64,000 nucleotides of DNA from a virus, in the IMG/VR virus record IMGVR_UViG_3300028608_000008, positions 1 to 64,000 of that record; one strand, given 5' to 3'. Each line of letters starts with the position of its first letter. Position 1 is the stretch's first letter. The notes beneath the pieces were generated by a model. That model was not told the origin of the DNA. It ran no database searches and saw only the letters and a list, made by a program, of their open reading frames with translations. The position numbers and the translations under genes were made by a program. Shown piece after piece: positions 33,334-43,085 of the stretch.

Positions 33334-35661
33334 ATGCAAACTCTGACCGATTTCATCGAAGAAAAGATTGCGATTGCTGACGACTTTCGCGGTCTGGATT
33401 CGATTAACCCGGTCGAGATCGTGATCGAGGACGCGTACAAAAATAAGTACGTTGTCCTCGTTTCGCGTTTCGAACCGGACGCGGTAACTGTTCCATTCAA
33501 CGTGTGCTGGATCAACAATGATCCAAATCACAAAGACTACAAAACGCTGCAACGTCGCGTTGACGCGGAAGGCTATGACGACGGCAATTACCGTTACGTC
33601 TGGTCGGTGATTTCTACCGTCGAAGAAATCTTTACCGAATTGCAGTATTACAAAAAGGCTGCTGACCCGATTCTCGGCGAAGTCGATGATTTCGGTTTGC
33701 TGCCTGCAACCGTTTCCACTTTCGGTGCGTTCCGTGTTTCGGTCGATCCCGAAGTAGAAGACGACACCGTTTCGGTTGCCGATACCGATCCGCGCATGAG
33801 CGATGATCGTGAACCGGTTGACCATGACCACGGCGACCAAATCACCACCATGATCGCTGGCGGTTTTTCGGAAGTTGACGACGGTGAAGGTGGCACCACG
33901 CAGGAACAAAACATCGTTTACGTTTCTGCAAACCCGCCAAACAAAGGCGACATTTTTGTCGTTACCGCAGTTTCTCCAGACGGCCTGAGCTACACCGGCG
34001 AATGGAAAGCTCCGGATACTTCCATCGGTTACACCGGCCCGCTGCCAGCTTCGCTTTTGGTTGTCGGTCCCGGCGTTATCGTGGACAGCCTGACCAACCA
34101 TGTTTTGCGTGCAAACGTAACCATGGACGACGGCACCGTTTACAAATCGGTGCAGGCTGTTTGGGAAGTTATCGACAATGGCGAATGGGGTAAAGTTGGC
34201 AAAAACACTGGCGTGTTCCAAGCGCTGGAAGTTTTCGCACAACAAACCGTGCGCGTCAAAGCAACGTGGACCCATCCGGATTCCGGCGTTTCGATTTCCA
34301 ACTTCATCGACATTACCATTCGCGATGCGAGTGGCGTTGTGCGCCTGACCGGTTTGCAAATTCAAGGTCCGGGCCAGTTGGACAAAGGCGGCGCTCCGCA
34401 GCTTTATCAAGTGGTTGCAGAATACAGCAACGGCGATACCAATCTGGTAAACCCGAATTCCTTCACTTCGTCCAACGCGCAAGCGGGTACGTTTGTGAAC
34501 GGTACGCTGACTCCGCAATCGACTTTGGCCGGAAACAAAGTTACAACCCTGACCGCAAGTTTCACCAGCGGCGGCGTAACCAAAACTTCCACGCTGACTG
34601 TCACCGTGCGCGATGCTGACGTTTATCCAGACGGCATTACCATTCAGGGCGCGGGTTCGGTTAATCAGGGCACCACTTCTGATTACACCATTTCCGTTCA
34701 CTACACTGACGGTTCCACGCAAACCAAAAACGCAACTGCATGGTCGCTTTCGAGCACCACCGATGCAACCATTGCTGTTTCTGGTCGCCTGACTGCAAAA
34801 GCGATTACCGTGCCGGGCAACAAGTCGGTAACGATCAACGCTTCGCTGACCGAAAAAGGTGTGACCCTGACCGGCAGCCTCCCAGTCACCATCGTGGACA
34901 ACATCAACTATCCGGTAAGTGCGAAAATCACCGGTTCGCTTTCGGTAGCGGCTGGCGCAACTTCGCAATACACGTTGATGGTGAAATACAAAGACAACAC
35001 CGAAGTTGCGAAAACTCCTTCGGCGTGGACTTCTTCCAACACCACCAATGCGACCATCGACAACACCGGTTTGCTCACCGCGAAAAACATTTCGTCGGCT
35101 GCGACCGTTACCGTCGGTGCGACCTACTCGGAAAAGGGCGTGAATTTGTCTCCGACTTTGAACGTTCAAGTCACCGTTGCGGCACCGCAAGCGATTCGCT
35201 TCGGTATTGCGAAGTTTGCAAACAAAAACTTCACCGGTGGCATCATCGAACCGCTGACCCAACAGCAAATCGAGTACGGCGTTACCAACGACCATACTCC
35301 GGGCGGTCTGCAATACGATCATTGGGCAAACGTTCAGGCGTTCTTCAATGCCGTTATGACGCAAACCATTCCGGCAACTGGCGGCACTATTGATACTTCG
35401 GTCGGCCTCGACGAATATCTCTATGTTGCGTACCCGGCCACTATTTCCAGTCTGTCGTATCAGGATTTGGTTTCCAACTTCCCTGCGACCCTGACTGGCG
35501 TGAACTGGCCGGATGACGTAGTTGGCGAACCTTCGCCTGCGCCATCCGATGTTGCTTTGGTAAACGTCACCGTTGGCGGCGTAACTGGTCAGTGGAAAGT
35601 TCAGCGTATCGACTACGCCGGTCCGATGCAGACCAAGTTTGCTGTGACCGTAAACAACTAA
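33334..35661 (+). CDS. Tail-associated protein with four Ig-like domains
   Basis: This 775-residue protein has the shared N-terminal module (about residues 1-220, with a DPRMSDDREP-x-DHDH segment), then four bacterial Ig-like (BIG2-type) repeats of about 90-95 residues. Each repeat starts with a hydrophobic V/I strand and Gly, carries a WxxSS or similar mid-strand, a GxLTAK-type turn and an alternating V/T strand end. A unique C-terminal domain of about 170 residues follows, perhaps the host- or virion-binding tip. Ig-like domains in phage tails and capsids are commonly displayed on the surface to attach to carbohydrates. The start follows the upstream stop by four bases. Confidence 0.75.
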   Translation: MQTLTDFIEEKIAIADDFRGLDSINPVEIVIEDAYKNKYVVLVSRFEPDAVTVPFNVCWINNDPNHKDYKTLQRRVDAEGYDDGNYRYVWSVISTVEEIFTELQYYKKAADPILGEVDDFGLLPATVSTFGAFRVSVDPEVEDDTVSVADTDPRMSDDREPVDHDHGDQITTMIAGGFSEVDDGEGGTTQEQNIVYVSANPPNKGDIFVVTAVSPDGLSYTGEWKAPDTSIGYTGPLPASLLVVGPGVIVDSLTNHVLRANVTMDDGTVYKSVQAVWEVIDNGEWGKVGKNTGVFQALEVFAQQTVRVKATWTHPDSGVSISNFIDITIRDASGVVRLTGLQIQGPGQLDKGGAPQLYQVVAEYSNGDTNLVNPNSFTSSNAQAGTFVNGTLTPQSTLAGNKVTTLTASFTSGGVTKTSTLTVTVRDADVYPDGITIQGAGSVNQGTTSDYTISVHYTDGSTQTKNATAWSLSSTTDATIAVSGRLTAKAITVPGNKSVTINASLTEKGVTLTGSLPVTIVDNINYPVSAKITGSLSVAAGATSQYTLMVKYKDNTEVAKTPSAWTSSNTTNATIDNTGLLTAKNISSAATVTVGATYSEKGVNLSPTLNVQVTVAAPQAIRFGIAKFANKNFTGGIIEPLTQQQIEYGVTNDHTPGGLQYDHWANVQAFFNAVMTQTIPATGGTIDTSVGLDEYLYVAYPATISSLSYQDLVSNFPATLTGVNWPDDVVGEPSPAPSDVALVNVTVGGVTGQWKVQRIDYAGPMQTKFAVTVNN

Positions 35662-35671
35662 GGGCAAAAAC

Positions 35672-37963
35672 GTGAACTTGAGTCAATGGGCGGAACAGCA
35701 AATCTCCATTGCTCAACTGTACCGCAACTTGTCTCAAGTGAACCCCGTAACTCTGTCCATCCAAAGCGGTGGACAGAGTTTTTCCGTTCTTGTGTCCCAC
35801 ACAGAGCCGGGGTTCAACGTTCCATTCAATGTGATTTGGGTTTACGCAGGCGAAGATTTTTACGGTGCAGTTCTCCGACGTGTTTCGGAAAACCCTTTGC
35901 CACCGTTCGCCAATGAATGGATCGAACTTGAAACCTCAGCCGAGCTTTTTTCGGAAGTGCAATACTGGCATCCGGACTTGCCCGAGCTTGGGGAAATCGA
36001 GCGATTTGCAGTTGGGCCAGCGACAACGGACAAACCCGGAATTTTTCGCACGACCACAAAGTATCGGGCCGTGGAAACCAATGCAAGGGAAATGAGCGAC
36101 GCACGCGAGGCACTGGAACACGAACACGATCAAGAACCGAATCAGTTTATTCAGGTTGGGGAATTGATAATCGACGTAAGCCAGAGCAAACCCCCAAAGG
36201 CGGGCGACGTTTTAGTAATCACAAAAATTGACGACGACGGCGTTTCAGGGGAGTGGATGCAATTGGCAGACAATGACATTCTTTATGACGGGCCGTGGCC
36301 GGTCAGTCTGCGCATCAACGGTCCGTCCGGGCCGGTAAACGAATTGACACAAGTGCAATTCACCGCAGACCTGATTTTCGAAGACGATACCGTAAAACGT
36401 ATCAAGCCGGTTTGGGAATTGAGTGACACGCTGGTAGGCACTCTTTCCGAAGACGGTATTTTTCAAGCCTACAACATCCAGCAAGATGTTACGGTAAAAA
36501 TCAAAGCGCGATTCTATCACGAAGAAACTGAAACCACGCTTTCCGCGTCGGTTGATCTTCTGGTTCGCGACGTTGACTCGAATCTGATACTCGCTAGTTT
36601 GGAAGTTTCGGGGCCGACCAACGTAAACAAAGGCGCAATCGCCACTTACACTGCGACCGCTGTTTTCACAAATGGCAGTCGTTCGCCAGTTGTTCCAGAT
36701 TACTGGCGCGTTGGTAATGCAGACGCGGGTTCGATCACTGGCGGCGGTATTTTCACTGCCAAGAAAGTTATCGGTTCGCAAGAAACACGCATCACCGCAA
36801 TGTACACGTACAAAGGTGTGACCAAGCAAGCGTTTATCGACGTTGAAGTTTTGGACACCACGGTTTATCCGCAGTCGGCGCGCATCATTGGCCCCGATAC
36901 GCTGGACGAAAACACCAATGGCACCTACAAACTTGAAGTGACGTTTATCAACGGACGTAAACAGGTTGTAGCGGTAAATGATTGGGCGCACACAAACCCA
37001 GCGGCTGGCCGCATCGGTCAATTGACTGGCACGTTTGTAGTTCCTGATCTGACCGAAAATCGCCAAACGAAAATCACCGCGTCGTATTCGCTGGAAGGTA
37101 CAACCATTGCAGCGGAGAAAGACATTTCGGTAATCGACACCACGGTCTACCCGGCCCGCATTGATATCATCGGTCCCGATTTCGTTATTGAAGGTCGCGC
37201 AGCGCAATTCAGCGCGCTGGTTTACTTCACCGATGGCACTAGCGGAACCCGTGCATTGACGTGGAAGCAAAACAGCACTGCATTCGGTTCCATTGATCCG
37301 GCCTCCGGAATCTTTACCGCAGTGGGCGATGTTGATTCTGACAAGTCGGTAAAAATCTCCACCTCGTTTACGGCAAACGGCCGCACCGTGAATGCTGAAA
37401 AAGACATTCTGGTAAAAACCACGCTCAACTTGCCAGTTAGTGCGTTGGTCACGGCACCGAGTGCTATGCGAGTTGGCGAATCGACTACGCTTTTGTTTAC
37501 GGTCACGTATGCGGACGGCACCACGGCTCGGGTTAAACCACAGTGGGCGCTTTCCAATTCAAACATTGCCTCCATTTCTGCCGACGGCCTTTTGACCGCG
37601 AAGCAAGTTTTGGAAGCGAGTGTAATAACGGTTGAAGGGACGTACAGCGCATCTGGCGTAACGATTAAAGCGCAAGCAGTCGTGACGATTAACGATTTGA
37701 TTTCGCGTCCGCTGTCCGCCAGCATTGTCGGCCCCGCTTCGGTATCCACAACCAACACAGCGCAATTCCAACTTTCGGTGAAATTCTCCGATGGTGGCGA
37801 GCGTCTGGTTGCAGGCGTTTGGCAATCGTCTGATCGCAATGTCGCGACAATTGATTCCTCCGGTATTTTGCGGCCATACGCAACGGGCGTAACCACGTTG
37901 ACGGCTGTTTATTCCGCGCAGGGGCAGACGGTTTCTTCGACAAAAGAGATTACGGTAATATGA
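35672..37963 (+). CDS. Tail-associated protein with six Ig-like domains
   Basis: This 763-residue protein starts at GTG 35672 after AAGGG. The N-terminal module matches its two upstream neighbours (VPFNV strand, then MSDAREALEHEHD). About six Ig-like repeats of about 90 residues then run to the very end, with VYP-type linkers between several of them. There is no unique tip domain as in the four-repeat protein. The three genes form a series with zero, four and six Ig domains. Codon use is less biased than in the previous two. Confidence 0.75.
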   Translation: MNLSQWAEQQISIAQLYRNLSQVNPVTLSIQSGGQSFSVLVSHTEPGFNVPFNVIWVYAGEDFYGAVLRRVSENPLPPFANEWIELETSAELFSEVQYWHPDLPELGEIERFAVGPATTDKPGIFRTTTKYRAVETNAREMSDAREALEHEHDQEPNQFIQVGELIIDVSQSKPPKAGDVLVITKIDDDGVSGEWMQLADNDILYDGPWPVSLRINGPSGPVNELTQVQFTADLIFEDDTVKRIKPVWELSDTLVGTLSEDGIFQAYNIQQDVTVKIKARFYHEETETTLSASVDLLVRDVDSNLILASLEVSGPTNVNKGAIATYTATAVFTNGSRSPVVPDYWRVGNADAGSITGGGIFTAKKVIGSQETRITAMYTYKGVTKQAFIDVEVLDTTVYPQSARIIGPDTLDENTNGTYKLEVTFINGRKQVVAVNDWAHTNPAAGRIGQLTGTFVVPDLTENRQTKITASYSLEGTTIAAEKDISVIDTTVYPARIDIIGPDFVIEGRAAQFSALVYFTDGTSGTRALTWKQNSTAFGSIDPASGIFTAVGDVDSDKSVKISTSFTANGRTVNAEKDILVKTTLNLPVSALVTAPSAMRVGESTTLLFTVTYADGTTARVKPQWALSNSNIASISADGLLTAKQVLEASVITVEGTYSASGVTIKAQAVVTINDLISRPLSASIVGPASVSTTNTAQFQLSVKFSDGGERLVAGVWQSSDRNVATIDSSGILRPYATGVTTLTAVYSAQGQTVSSTKEITVI

Positions 37964-39192
37964 ACATCGCCATCGCGGCAGCGCCCGCAGAATTCTCGGA
38001 ATTCACATGGTACAAAAACGCTGGGCCTGAATTCGTCTTCAAGCCCGGTAACAGCCAACACGCATTGAACGTGCAGAAAGGCGATCTGATCGGTTTGAAG
38101 AAAACCGCACGCGGCCCAACCGCAGGTCAGTATCAGGTCGTACTGGAAAAATACCCGCACATCATTTTCCGTTCGGTGAGAAAGGAAGCGGTTGAAGAAC
38201 ACCTTTCGAAATTCAAACCGTATGACGGCATTCCGGCCAAGCCTGAAAAGACTGGTCAACGCCATGCTCGGGTGAAAGTCAAAGGTGCAGACGCGCACGA
38301 CAAGCAAACCGCGCTGAAATACAAACCGGAAAAACTGCCAAAAGAAGAAGGCCAGTACGACAAAGCCAACTACCAATGGCGGGAAGTGGTTCACGGTCCA
38401 ATTCCGATTGCGACAATGCACCACAAGAAAACCCGGACGGCGCTCAAGAAAGGCGATATCATCGGTGTGCGTTTCTGGACTCCGGCGCGTGGTGGATTTA
38501 TCATCATGCCAAGCGGGGAACGCGTAAACATCAGCGAAACAACTTACGAATCTGTCACCAGCGGCGCAACCATTCTTCCGAGTGCGCGCCAGCAAGTGGG
38601 GATCGTGGTGCTGACCGACATTGCGCATCAACTGCCGAAGCGTTCGCGAATCACCAAAGTCAAACCTGAGAAGCCGTTGGAATTTGAGGATGACGACGAA
38701 TTCGAAGACGACGAGGAACACGAAACCGCGAAGCAAGTGAAGCGCGGCAAAAACTTCCTCCAGCAACACAAAGATATCGTTTCTGACTTCGAGTACGAAG
38801 ACGATGACGATGAAGACGACTTCGAAGATGACGATGATGATTTCGACGAATTCGAAGAAGACGATGATTCGGAAGAAGAAACCGAAGAATCGGAAGACGA
38901 CGATTCGGAAGATTCTGTAAATACCGAAGATGACGATACGCAATTCGTCGAAGAAGGCATGATTATTCAGTTGGCCAACGGCAAGAAACTCACCGTTGCG
39001 GCGATTGAAGAATTAGAAGTCTCCGATCTTCTGTATCTGTATGACACCGATACTGGCAACTTCCGTAAACAACCGATCCCTTCCGGGCTGGACGTGCGTA
39101 AACTTCCGGGCGGCGCCAAACTGGTTGGCCGTGCGAAAGAAGACGAACTGCAAAACATCCGGCGTCGTGTTGCTCGACTACTCCACAGGTAA
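37960..39192 (+). CDS. Unknown protein with long acidic run
   Basis: This 410-residue protein is not recognised. It overlaps the Ig-protein stop as ATGA. The N-terminal 235 residues look globular and beta-rich. Residues about 243-326 are almost entirely Asp and Glu with a few Phe and Ser. A short beta/alpha C-terminal domain follows. Long acidic runs are seen in DNA-mimic, scaffold and chaperone proteins. A role in binding basic partners (for example the Lys-rich proteins in this window) is possible. Confidence 0.6.
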   Translation: MNIAIAAAPAEFSEFTWYKNAGPEFVFKPGNSQHALNVQKGDLIGLKKTARGPTAGQYQVVLEKYPHIIFRSVRKEAVEEHLSKFKPYDGIPAKPEKTGQRHARVKVKGADAHDKQTALKYKPEKLPKEEGQYDKANYQWREVVHGPIPIATMHHKKTRTALKKGDIIGVRFWTPARGGFIIMPSGERVNISETTYESVTSGATILPSARQQVGIVVLTDIAHQLPKRSRITKVKPEKPLEFEDDDEFEDDEEHETAKQVKRGKNFLQQHKDIVSDFEYEDDDDEDDFEDDDDDFDEFEEDDDSEEETEESEDDDSEDSVNTEDDDTQFVEEGMIIQLANGKKLTVAAIEELEVSDLLYLYDTDTGNFRKQPIPSGLDVRKLPGGAKLVGRAKEDELQNIRRRVARLLHR

Positions 39193-39195
39193 CTC

Positions 39196-41160
39196 ATGAA
39201 CATTGATAAGCAGATTTTGCGGACCATTGAGCGCGATCCACTTGCCTACGCAAAGGGCTTGAAAAAGACCGCGCTCAAAAACTTCCTCAATGCGTTGGAC
39301 GATGCTTATCATGACGACGGTGAATCGCCGGTTTCCGATGAAGCCTACGATATCATGGCCGAAAACTACACCGCTCGATTCGGTATGACTGGATCGGGCG
39401 CTGAACCAAAAATTGGTGCGCCGGTAAAAGGTGGCGGGAAAGTTGTGTTGCCTGTTCCGATGGGCAGTCTCAACAAACTGAAACCCGGCGTAACCCAATT
39501 GCCGATTTTCCTTTCGGCGGGTGGGCCTTACGTTGTCAGTGATAAAGAAGACGGTATCAGCCTCGAAATCGTTTATGATTCCGGCATTCCGCAGCGTGCG
39601 TTTACTCGCGGTGATGGCAAGATTGGTAAAGACGTTTCCGGCGTGCTGCCTGCATTGCGTATTCCGCAGCGCATTTCGGAAAAAGGCGAATTCATCATTC
39701 GTGGTGAATTCACTGCTGACAAGGCGGTGTTCCAAAAACACTACGCCGAAGAATTTGCTACCAGCCGAAACCACGGCGGTGGCCTGCTGAATCGCAACCA
39801 GCCGAGCGAACACGTCACGCGTTACAAGTTTGTTGTGTACGAAGTGATGAAAGGCAAAAACGCTGGCGTGAAGAAAAGCGCGCAGCTTACTTTCCTGAAA
39901 ACACTGGGCTTCACGGTCGTGCCGTGGAAATCGTATCCGACGCTCTCCGAAGAAAAACTGGTGCAGTTGCACAACCTACGCAAAGGCGGAAAAGCAAAAC
40001 GCGATATCGACGGCATTGTTGTCGAGCGTGATATTCCGTACAAGGTCGTACAGTCCGGAAACCCGACGCACGCTTACGCTTTCAAAATCAACAGCCTCGA
40101 ATCGTCGCTGTTGGTGAAAGTGAAAGATGTTGTTTGGGAAGAAAGCCGCCTCGGCCGTTTGATTCCGCGTGTGCAGATTGAACCAACCTTGATCGGCGGC
40201 GTGATGGTCGAGTGGTTTACCGGCCACAACAACTTCTTTATCGAACACGGTTACAAAAACGAATTCAAAGGCAAGAAAAAGCCGCCGTATGAACCGCGCC
40301 CGATCAACAAAGGCGCGATGATTCGGGTGATTCGTTCGGGCGACGTGATTCCCTATATCATGGCCGTGGAGAAAGCTGCAAAAACTCCGTCGAAGCCAAG
40401 CGTTCCGTACCGTGTAGATGGTGTGCATTTAATGCACGTTACTGTCGGCATCAAAACGAATCTGCGCGTTGTAAAAGAACTCACTCACTTCTTTACCGTT
40501 ATCGAAGTGGATGGTTTGAAACAAGGCACGGTACAGAAACTGGTAGACGCCGGAATCGACACCGTGAAGAAAATCCTGAATGTCAAAGTTGCACGTCTGC
40601 TAGAACTCGAAGGGTTCCAGCGCACCAGCGCCACCGCACTTGTGGCGAATCTGGCAAAAGCGAAAGCAAACATGACGTTTGGCAATGTCGCAAAAGGCTC
40701 CGGCGCATTCGGTGACAAGATTGGCGCTACGCGTCTGGCGGCAGTTGAAGAATCCATTCCAGATATTCTCGACCGGGTTAATTTACCGGAAAGGGAATTG
40801 GAAATAATGATTCGCGGCATCAGGGGCTTCAAAGAACTGGCCGCACAGATTGCGCAGAACCTACCGAATTTCGTCAAGTTCCTCAAGCGCAACGGAATCG
40901 AACTGGTTGAAACTAAGAAGGAAGCGGTAGTCGGCGCGGCCATGAAAGGCCAAGCGGTATTGTTTACTTCTGTTCGTGATGCAGCGTTGCAAAAGTGGAT
41001 TGTTCAGCAAGGGGGCAAGATCGCTTCCACTGTGAATCAGGCAACGATGCTTATCATTAAAGAAGAAGGCGTCAGCAATAACAAAACCGTAATTGCTGAT
41101 ACTAAAAAGATCCCAATCTTAACGCTTGAGAAGTTCAAGCGAAAATACAAGGTGCAGTAA
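39196..41160 (+). CDS. ligA: NAD+-dependent DNA ligase (LigA type), no zinc finger
   Basis: This 654-residue ligase has the LigA order: domain Ia (SDEAYDIMAENY near residue 50), nucleotidyl core with K117 in K-E-DG, TRGDG about residue 137, RGEF, then OB region, helix-hairpin-helix repeats (about 470-560) and a C-terminal BRCT domain (about 575-654). It seals nicks in phage DNA. The protein contains no cysteine at all, and the usual four-Cys zinc finger between OB and HhH is replaced by a short Cys-free segment. Most LigA proteins need that finger for folding, so this is a genuine divergence. Confidence 0.9.
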   Translation: MNIDKQILRTIERDPLAYAKGLKKTALKNFLNALDDAYHDDGESPVSDEAYDIMAENYTARFGMTGSGAEPKIGAPVKGGGKVVLPVPMGSLNKLKPGVTQLPIFLSAGGPYVVSDKEDGISLEIVYDSGIPQRAFTRGDGKIGKDVSGVLPALRIPQRISEKGEFIIRGEFTADKAVFQKHYAEEFATSRNHGGGLLNRNQPSEHVTRYKFVVYEVMKGKNAGVKKSAQLTFLKTLGFTVVPWKSYPTLSEEKLVQLHNLRKGGKAKRDIDGIVVERDIPYKVVQSGNPTHAYAFKINSLESSLLVKVKDVVWEESRLGRLIPRVQIEPTLIGGVMVEWFTGHNNFFIEHGYKNEFKGKKKPPYEPRPINKGAMIRVIRSGDVIPYIMAVEKAAKTPSKPSVPYRVDGVHLMHVTVGIKTNLRVVKELTHFFTVIEVDGLKQGTVQKLVDAGIDTVKKILNVKVARLLELEGFQRTSATALVANLAKAKANMTFGNVAKGSGAFGDKIGATRLAAVEESIPDILDRVNLPERELEIMIRGIRGFKELAAQIAQNLPNFVKFLKRNGIELVETKKEAVVGAAMKGQAVLFTSVRDAALQKWIVQQGGKIASTVNQATMLIIKEEGVSNNKTVIADTKKIPILTLEKFKRKYKVQ

Positions 41161-41538
41161 ATGTCCGATCAACAAATCGTCCAAGAAACTCCTGCTGTAG
41201 ATGCCGACACCAACACCGGCAGCGATCAGCAAGTTCTTTCTTTCGAAGACCGCCTGAATGCGGCTCCTGTTTTCGCCGCTGGCAAACTGCGCCTCTCGCT
41301 CACCGAGGGCAACGCACGAATTGGCGTGACGATTTTCGGCAAGCGCGGTTCCGTCGGGATCAGCTTGAAGGAAGTTGAAAAAGCAAAACGCTACGCCGTG
41401 CAAGTCAGTCCGCACCACGCATACGGAAACAGCTTCCCGTCGTTCCCGTATTTCGTCAATCGCTCCGAACTGGACGCGATGAACCTTATCACCCGCGTGG
41501 CGATTGCGATTTACGAGGCCGATCAATGTCCGAAGTAA
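41161..41538 (+). CDS. Unknown small protein
   Basis: This 125-residue protein is not recognised. It starts directly after the ligase stop. The first 30 residues are polar and low complexity, and the rest looks like a compact beta-rich domain. It overlaps the next gene by 13 bases. Confidence 0.5.
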   Translation: MSDQQIVQETPAVDADTNTGSDQQVLSFEDRLNAAPVFAAGKLRLSLTEGNARIGVTIFGKRGSVGISLKEVEKAKRYAVQVSPHHAYGNSFPSFPYFVNRSELDAMNLITRVAIAIYEADQCPK

Positions 41539-41846
41539 ATCGACTTCTGCAAAGTATTGAACGGGTGCGCTCTGGCGCGCTCAACATCACCGTAGCAGAA
41601 CACGAAGCAAAAGACGGACGCGCAGAACGTTTGTCCGTTGTGCTGTTTGACCATTACGTTGTCGTCGTGACGATCAGCGCCGTTGGCAAACACTGGCAAA
41701 TCACCGAAGTAAAAGCAGACACACACTTCGACCGGATCGAGTGGCCTACTGATATGCAGGTCGCGAAAACTCCCGAAGGTGCTTTTACCATCATCGAAGC
41801 CGTTATTGATTGCGCGGCAAAGGCACATCCGCCTGTAGCTGCGTAA
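41526..41846 (+). CDS. Unknown small protein
   Basis: This 106-residue protein is not recognised. It overlaps its upstream neighbour and ends 12 bases before the glycosyltransferase start. Strand-rich with Val/Ile pairs and a few His and Asp; nothing else to assign. Confidence 0.5.
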   Translation: MSEVNRLLQSIERVRSGALNITVAEHEAKDGRAERLSVVLFDHYVVVVTISAVGKHWQITEVKADTHFDRIEWPTDMQVAKTPEGAFTIIEAVIDCAAKAHPPVAA

Positions 41847-41858
41847 CTGGAGAACGAA

Positions 41859-43085
41859 ATGAAAGTAGCTGTTTACGCCATTGCAAAGAACGAAGAACAC
41901 AACGTCAAACGCTGGCTCGCCAGTGTGAAAGATGCTGACGGAATCTTTGTCCTCGACACTGGCAGTTCTGACAGAACGGTTGAACTTCTGCGCGAAGGTG
42001 GGGCACACGTTTCCATCTGGCCGGTACACAAAGAATTCCGTTTTGACTCTGCCCGTAACGCGGCCATGGATTTGATCCCCGAGGATTACGATCTTTGCGT
42101 TTCGCTTGATTTCGATGAAGTCATTCTGGCCGGTTGGCGTGAACAGCTAAATTCATTTACTGGTGATGGCGCAAACTACACGCTGATTTACTCATTCGAT
42201 AACAGCGGTATCGTCACCTGTTCCTACCCTCGTTTTGCAATTCACAAACGCCGCCCGTTCTATTGGACGTACCCGGCGCACGAAGTATTGGTGCCTGCGC
42301 GTGAAGGTTTTGACATTGACCACAATCTGCAAATCGCGGTTGTGCATCTGCCGTCGCAGCCGAAACCGCCCGGCCACTATCTGAATCTGTTGCGTATCGG
42401 GTACAACGAAAACCCGAACGATCCGCGTACTCTGCAATACTTTGCACGCGAACTCATGTACTGTGGGCAGAACGCTTTTGCTCAAGACATTTTCCTCAAG
42501 CACGTTGAAGTCGAGCAACATCCGCAGTTCCGTTCCGAAAGTTTCCGTTTCATCGCTGGCATCGCTAGCAAAACGAACGAACTTGAAAAATGCGAACGCA
42601 TGTTGTTCCGCGCCATTTACGAATTCCCCGACGCACGCGAACCCTATTGCGAACTGGCCTTCCTGTATTTCGAAACGGGCGAGTACGAACAGTGCATCGG
42701 GATGCTTCGCGGCGCATTGCGCATTACCTCAAAACCAGAAGTGCCGATGATTTTCAAAAACGAGTATTACGGTTACTGGCCGTACCACTTGCTCGCGGTC
42801 GCCTACATGCGCATGGGCCTAAACAAGACCGGCGAAGAAAATCTGCAACTTGCTGTACAGCAATGCAACGGCGAATTGCCGGACGCACTTCTCCAAGACG
42901 TATTAAAGGTGGGCTTGCATGTTCGTCGCACTAGCGCTGGCTCCGGCCAAGAACAAGAAGTTGAGCAAAAAGGAATTTCTGGCTCTGTCGAAGAAGGGGC
43001 AACACTCCTATCTGGAACAGTTCCCGAAATCGAGTCACCGGTTCCTGCTGGAGAAAGCGGGGAGCAACCTGAAAAAGAAGGATGA
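41859..43085 (+). CDS. Family 2 glycosyltransferase with TPR-like C-terminus
   Basis: This 408-residue protein begins with the GT-A fold signature of family 2: VAVYAIAKNEEHNVKRW at the start, DTGSSDRT near residue 30, and a D84-x-D86 metal site followed by Glu. The middle and C-terminal half have TPR-like helical repeats (residues about 200-350). Such enzymes glycosylate proteins or lipids. Phages use them to modify virion proteins, DNA bases or the host surface. The last 55 residues are low complexity and overlap the next gene by 167 bases in another frame. Confidence 0.8.
   Translation: MKVAVYAIAKNEEHNVKRWLASVKDADGIFVLDTGSSDRTVELLREGGAHVSIWPVHKEFRFDSARNAAMDLIPEDYDLCVSLDFDEVILAGWREQLNSFTGDGANYTLIYSFDNSGIVTCSYPRFAIHKRRPFYWTYPAHEVLVPAREGFDIDHNLQIAVVHLPSQPKPPGHYLNLLRIGYNENPNDPRTLQYFARELMYCGQNAFAQDIFLKHVEVEQHPQFRSESFRFIAGIASKTNELEKCERMLFRAIYEFPDAREPYCELAFLYFETGEYEQCIGMLRGALRITSKPEVPMIFKNEYYGYWPYHLLAVAYMRMGLNKTGEENLQLAVQQCNGELPDALLQDVLKVGLHVRRTSAGSGQEQEVEQKGISGSVEEGATLLSGTVPEIESPVPAGESGEQPEKEG

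Noticed and set aside
27106-35667. Other long minus-strand frames (opposite the reductase, the sheath paralogue and the Ig proteins)
   Set aside because: They occupy the same mirrored codon frame over highly biased genes and have unnatural composition; all are shadows.
38690-38940. GAAGAC-type tandem repeats considered as a DNA repeat element
   Set aside because: They are the coding trace of an Asp/Glu run; the same is true at 49160-49330.
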